DNA of 34,133 bases from Pseudomonadales bacterium (GTDB lineage Bacteria; Pseudomonadota; Gammaproteobacteria; Pseudomonadales; Azotimanducaceae): contig JAJDVW010000023.1 in NCBI GenBank assembly GCA_022825925.1, positions 1 through 34,133 on the forward strand, in the 5' to 3' direction. Both the position numbers and the translations under genes were made by a program. A model generated the notes under the pieces. The model made no database searches. It was not told where the DNA came from and worked only from the letters and a program-made list of their open reading frames with translations. This document shows, one piece after another, positions 32,820 to 34,133 of the stretch; within the stretch, counting starts at the first letter, position 1; each line of letters opens with the position of its first letter.

Positions 32820-34133
32820 CAGACAAGCCCCGCGTGCGCGGGGAGCACAAGAAACAGATGAACAAGGCGGCATGGGCGACCGGATCAGCCCCGCGTGCGC
32901 GGGGAACACCGCCGGCTCGGGCTGATAGTTCGTCCATAGAACGGATCAGCCCCGCGTGCGCGGGGAACACATTCGCTCTCCCAGAGCCGTTGTGCCAGGT
33001 CGCGGATCAGCCCCGCGTGCGCGGGGAACACCACCCCCTCCAGGGTCACGCTCTGCGGGTCGTCGGATCAGCCCCGCGTGCGCGGGGAACACTGCCGTGG
33101 TCAGCAGCGCCACCGGTGCTACGCCGGATCAGCCCCGCGTGCGCGGGGAATACGGGTGAGGAGCACCACGAACACAGCCCACTCACCAATCAGCCCCGCG
33201 TGCGCGGGGAACACGGCGGGCACCGCGTCGCTCGGCCCGATTACTACGGATCAGCCCCGCGTGCGCGGGGAACACCGTTTGATGGCGCGGTAGTGTTTTG
33301 CACGAATCGGATCAGCCCCGCGTGCGCAGGGAACACGCTGTCCCGTCCGACGGAGTCAAACAGGCAGTCGGATCAGCCCCGCGTGCGCGGGGAACACACC
33401 TTCGAGTTGCTCCAGGATCAGGCGGTGGCCGGATCAGCCCCGCGTGCGCGGGGAACACGCGCCGGGCGCGTGCCAGGGCGTGCTGGCAGTGGGATCAGCC
33501 CCGCGTGCGCGGGGAACACGATGAATCAAGGCACCTGGGCGCGCCGCCCAACGGATCAGCCCCGCGTGCGCGGGGAACACACACGCGATCTCACCGGAAC
33601 ACGACTCGCCGGCGGATCAGCCCCGCGTGCGCGGGGAACACGACTGCCAGTCCCACAGGTGCCCCGGGCAGCGCGGATCAGCCCCGCGTGCGCGGGGAAC
33701 ACTCGTCGTAGGTGTGGCGCTCGACGCCCGCCGCCGGATCAGCCCCGCGTGCGCGGGGAACACCTGTAAGGTGGACAGCTTGCTTTGCGTTTCATCGGAT
33801 CAGCCCCGCGTGCGCGGGGAACACAGATACTCGTGGACGGCCGTGGTCGGCGAGTCCGGATCAGCCCCGCGTGCGCGGGGAACACGCCAACCATCACGAT
33901 GCGCAGACCGATGATGACGGATCAGCCCCGCGTGCGCGGGGAACACCCCGGCCGGTTGGGCGTTGGGTGGATGAGTACCGGATCAGCCCCGCGTGCGCGG
34001 GGAACACCTCGAGTTCCTCAAGGCCAACGGCGAAACCCCCGGATCAGCCCCGCGTGCGCGGGGAACACCCGAGTCGATTCCCTCCACCGGTGGGCGCTAC
34101 CGGATCAGCCCCGCGTGCGCGGGGAACACGCTT
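32820..34133 (-). CRISPR. Type I-E CRISPR array, 22 repeats, leader-distal end (continues past window)
   Basis: 29-bp repeats start every 61 bp without exception: 32820, 32881, 32942 and so on to 34101, separated by 21 complete 32-bp spacers plus 4 bases of another at the right edge. The core CCCCGCGTGCGCGGGG is a perfect 7-bp stem with 2-base loop. In the minus-strand reading the repeat runs from GTGTTCCCCGCG to GGGGCTGATCCG, matching I-E repeats, so crRNA is made leftward and the leader lies to the right, outside the window. The leftmost repeat (32820-32848) has 4 changes, as expected at the trailer end. Other variants are at 33125, 33186, 33308 and 33491, with one or two changes each. No cas gene is present here; they are probably beyond the right edge. 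The 21 spacers are all different by eye. Confidence 0.98.

Noticed and set aside
32789..33914. Long plus-strand open frames rich in a repeated PRVRGEH / SPACAGNT peptide
   Set aside because: They are read-through of the CRISPR repeats; the peptide is the translation of the 29-bp repeat, and the period is 61 bp.

Overview
The window is high-GC DNA. By hand count, 42 of 60 bases are G or C at 26401-26460. It comes from a free-living or host-associated Gram-negative bacterium, most likely a gammaproteobacterium or near relative. The evidence is a TonB-dependent outer-membrane receptor, many Shine-Dalgarno-led genes for acyl-CoA, flavin and PLP chemistry, a LexA site of the gamma/betaproteobacterial type (CTGT-N8-ACAG), and a type I-E CRISPR repeat. 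No rRNA or tRNA gene was seen, and the species cannot be named from the sequence alone.

Layout, left to right. Positions 1-2278: the start of a secreted SPOR-like protein (minus strand, cut by the window edge), then a phosphotransferase fused to a DUF6285-like tail that overlaps a small zinc amidase. Positions 2510-4961: a type II restriction-modification pair of visibly lower GC (31 of 60 at 3601-3660), ending exactly where the convergent TonB receptor gene ends. Positions 4962-9983 (minus): acyl-CoA dehydrogenase, serine beta-lactamase-fold hydrolase and TonB-dependent receptor, all in one direction. Positions 10269-14422: a perfect CTGT-N8-ACAG LexA box followed by three tightly packed genes, namely a SAM methyltransferase, a compact superfamily 1 helicase, and a 725-residue protein ending in an ALKBH8-like AlkB dioxygenase. 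This is the most unusual object in the window.

Positions 14527-16978: a DUF35 Zn-ribbon/OB protein, a thiolase-fold lipid-transfer protein and a haloacid-dehalogenase-like hydrolase, which look like one acyl-CoA/side-chain degradation operon. Positions 17058-19723: an AlbA_2/Schlafen-type protein with a GHKL-like region and a helical-repeat tail, then a small cation-efflux transporter. Positions 19933-21737: an SDR-DoxX-like fusion translationally coupled to a DUF2269-type membrane protein. Positions 21815-25697 (minus): an LLM flavin oxidoreductase, a Baeyer-Villiger-type monooxygenase and a VOC protein in one operon. Positions 25791-28595: a GSA-type aminotransferase, an EPSP synthase with an altered glyphosate-loop motif, and a lone LexA-type DNA-binding domain. 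Positions 28667-32515: a secreted DUF3604 protein and two unrelated nucleotidyltransferases, one of MNT type without its HEPN partner.

Positions 32820-34133: the leader-distal end of a type I-E CRISPR array. It has 22 repeats at an exact 61-bp period, is transcribed on the minus strand, and runs off the right edge. No cas gene is in the window. Overall, catabolic operons alternate with defence or stress loci (restriction-modification, the SOS-controlled AlkB operon, the Schlafen-like protein, MNT, CRISPR). This is the pattern of an accessory-rich chromosome segment rather than a single island.
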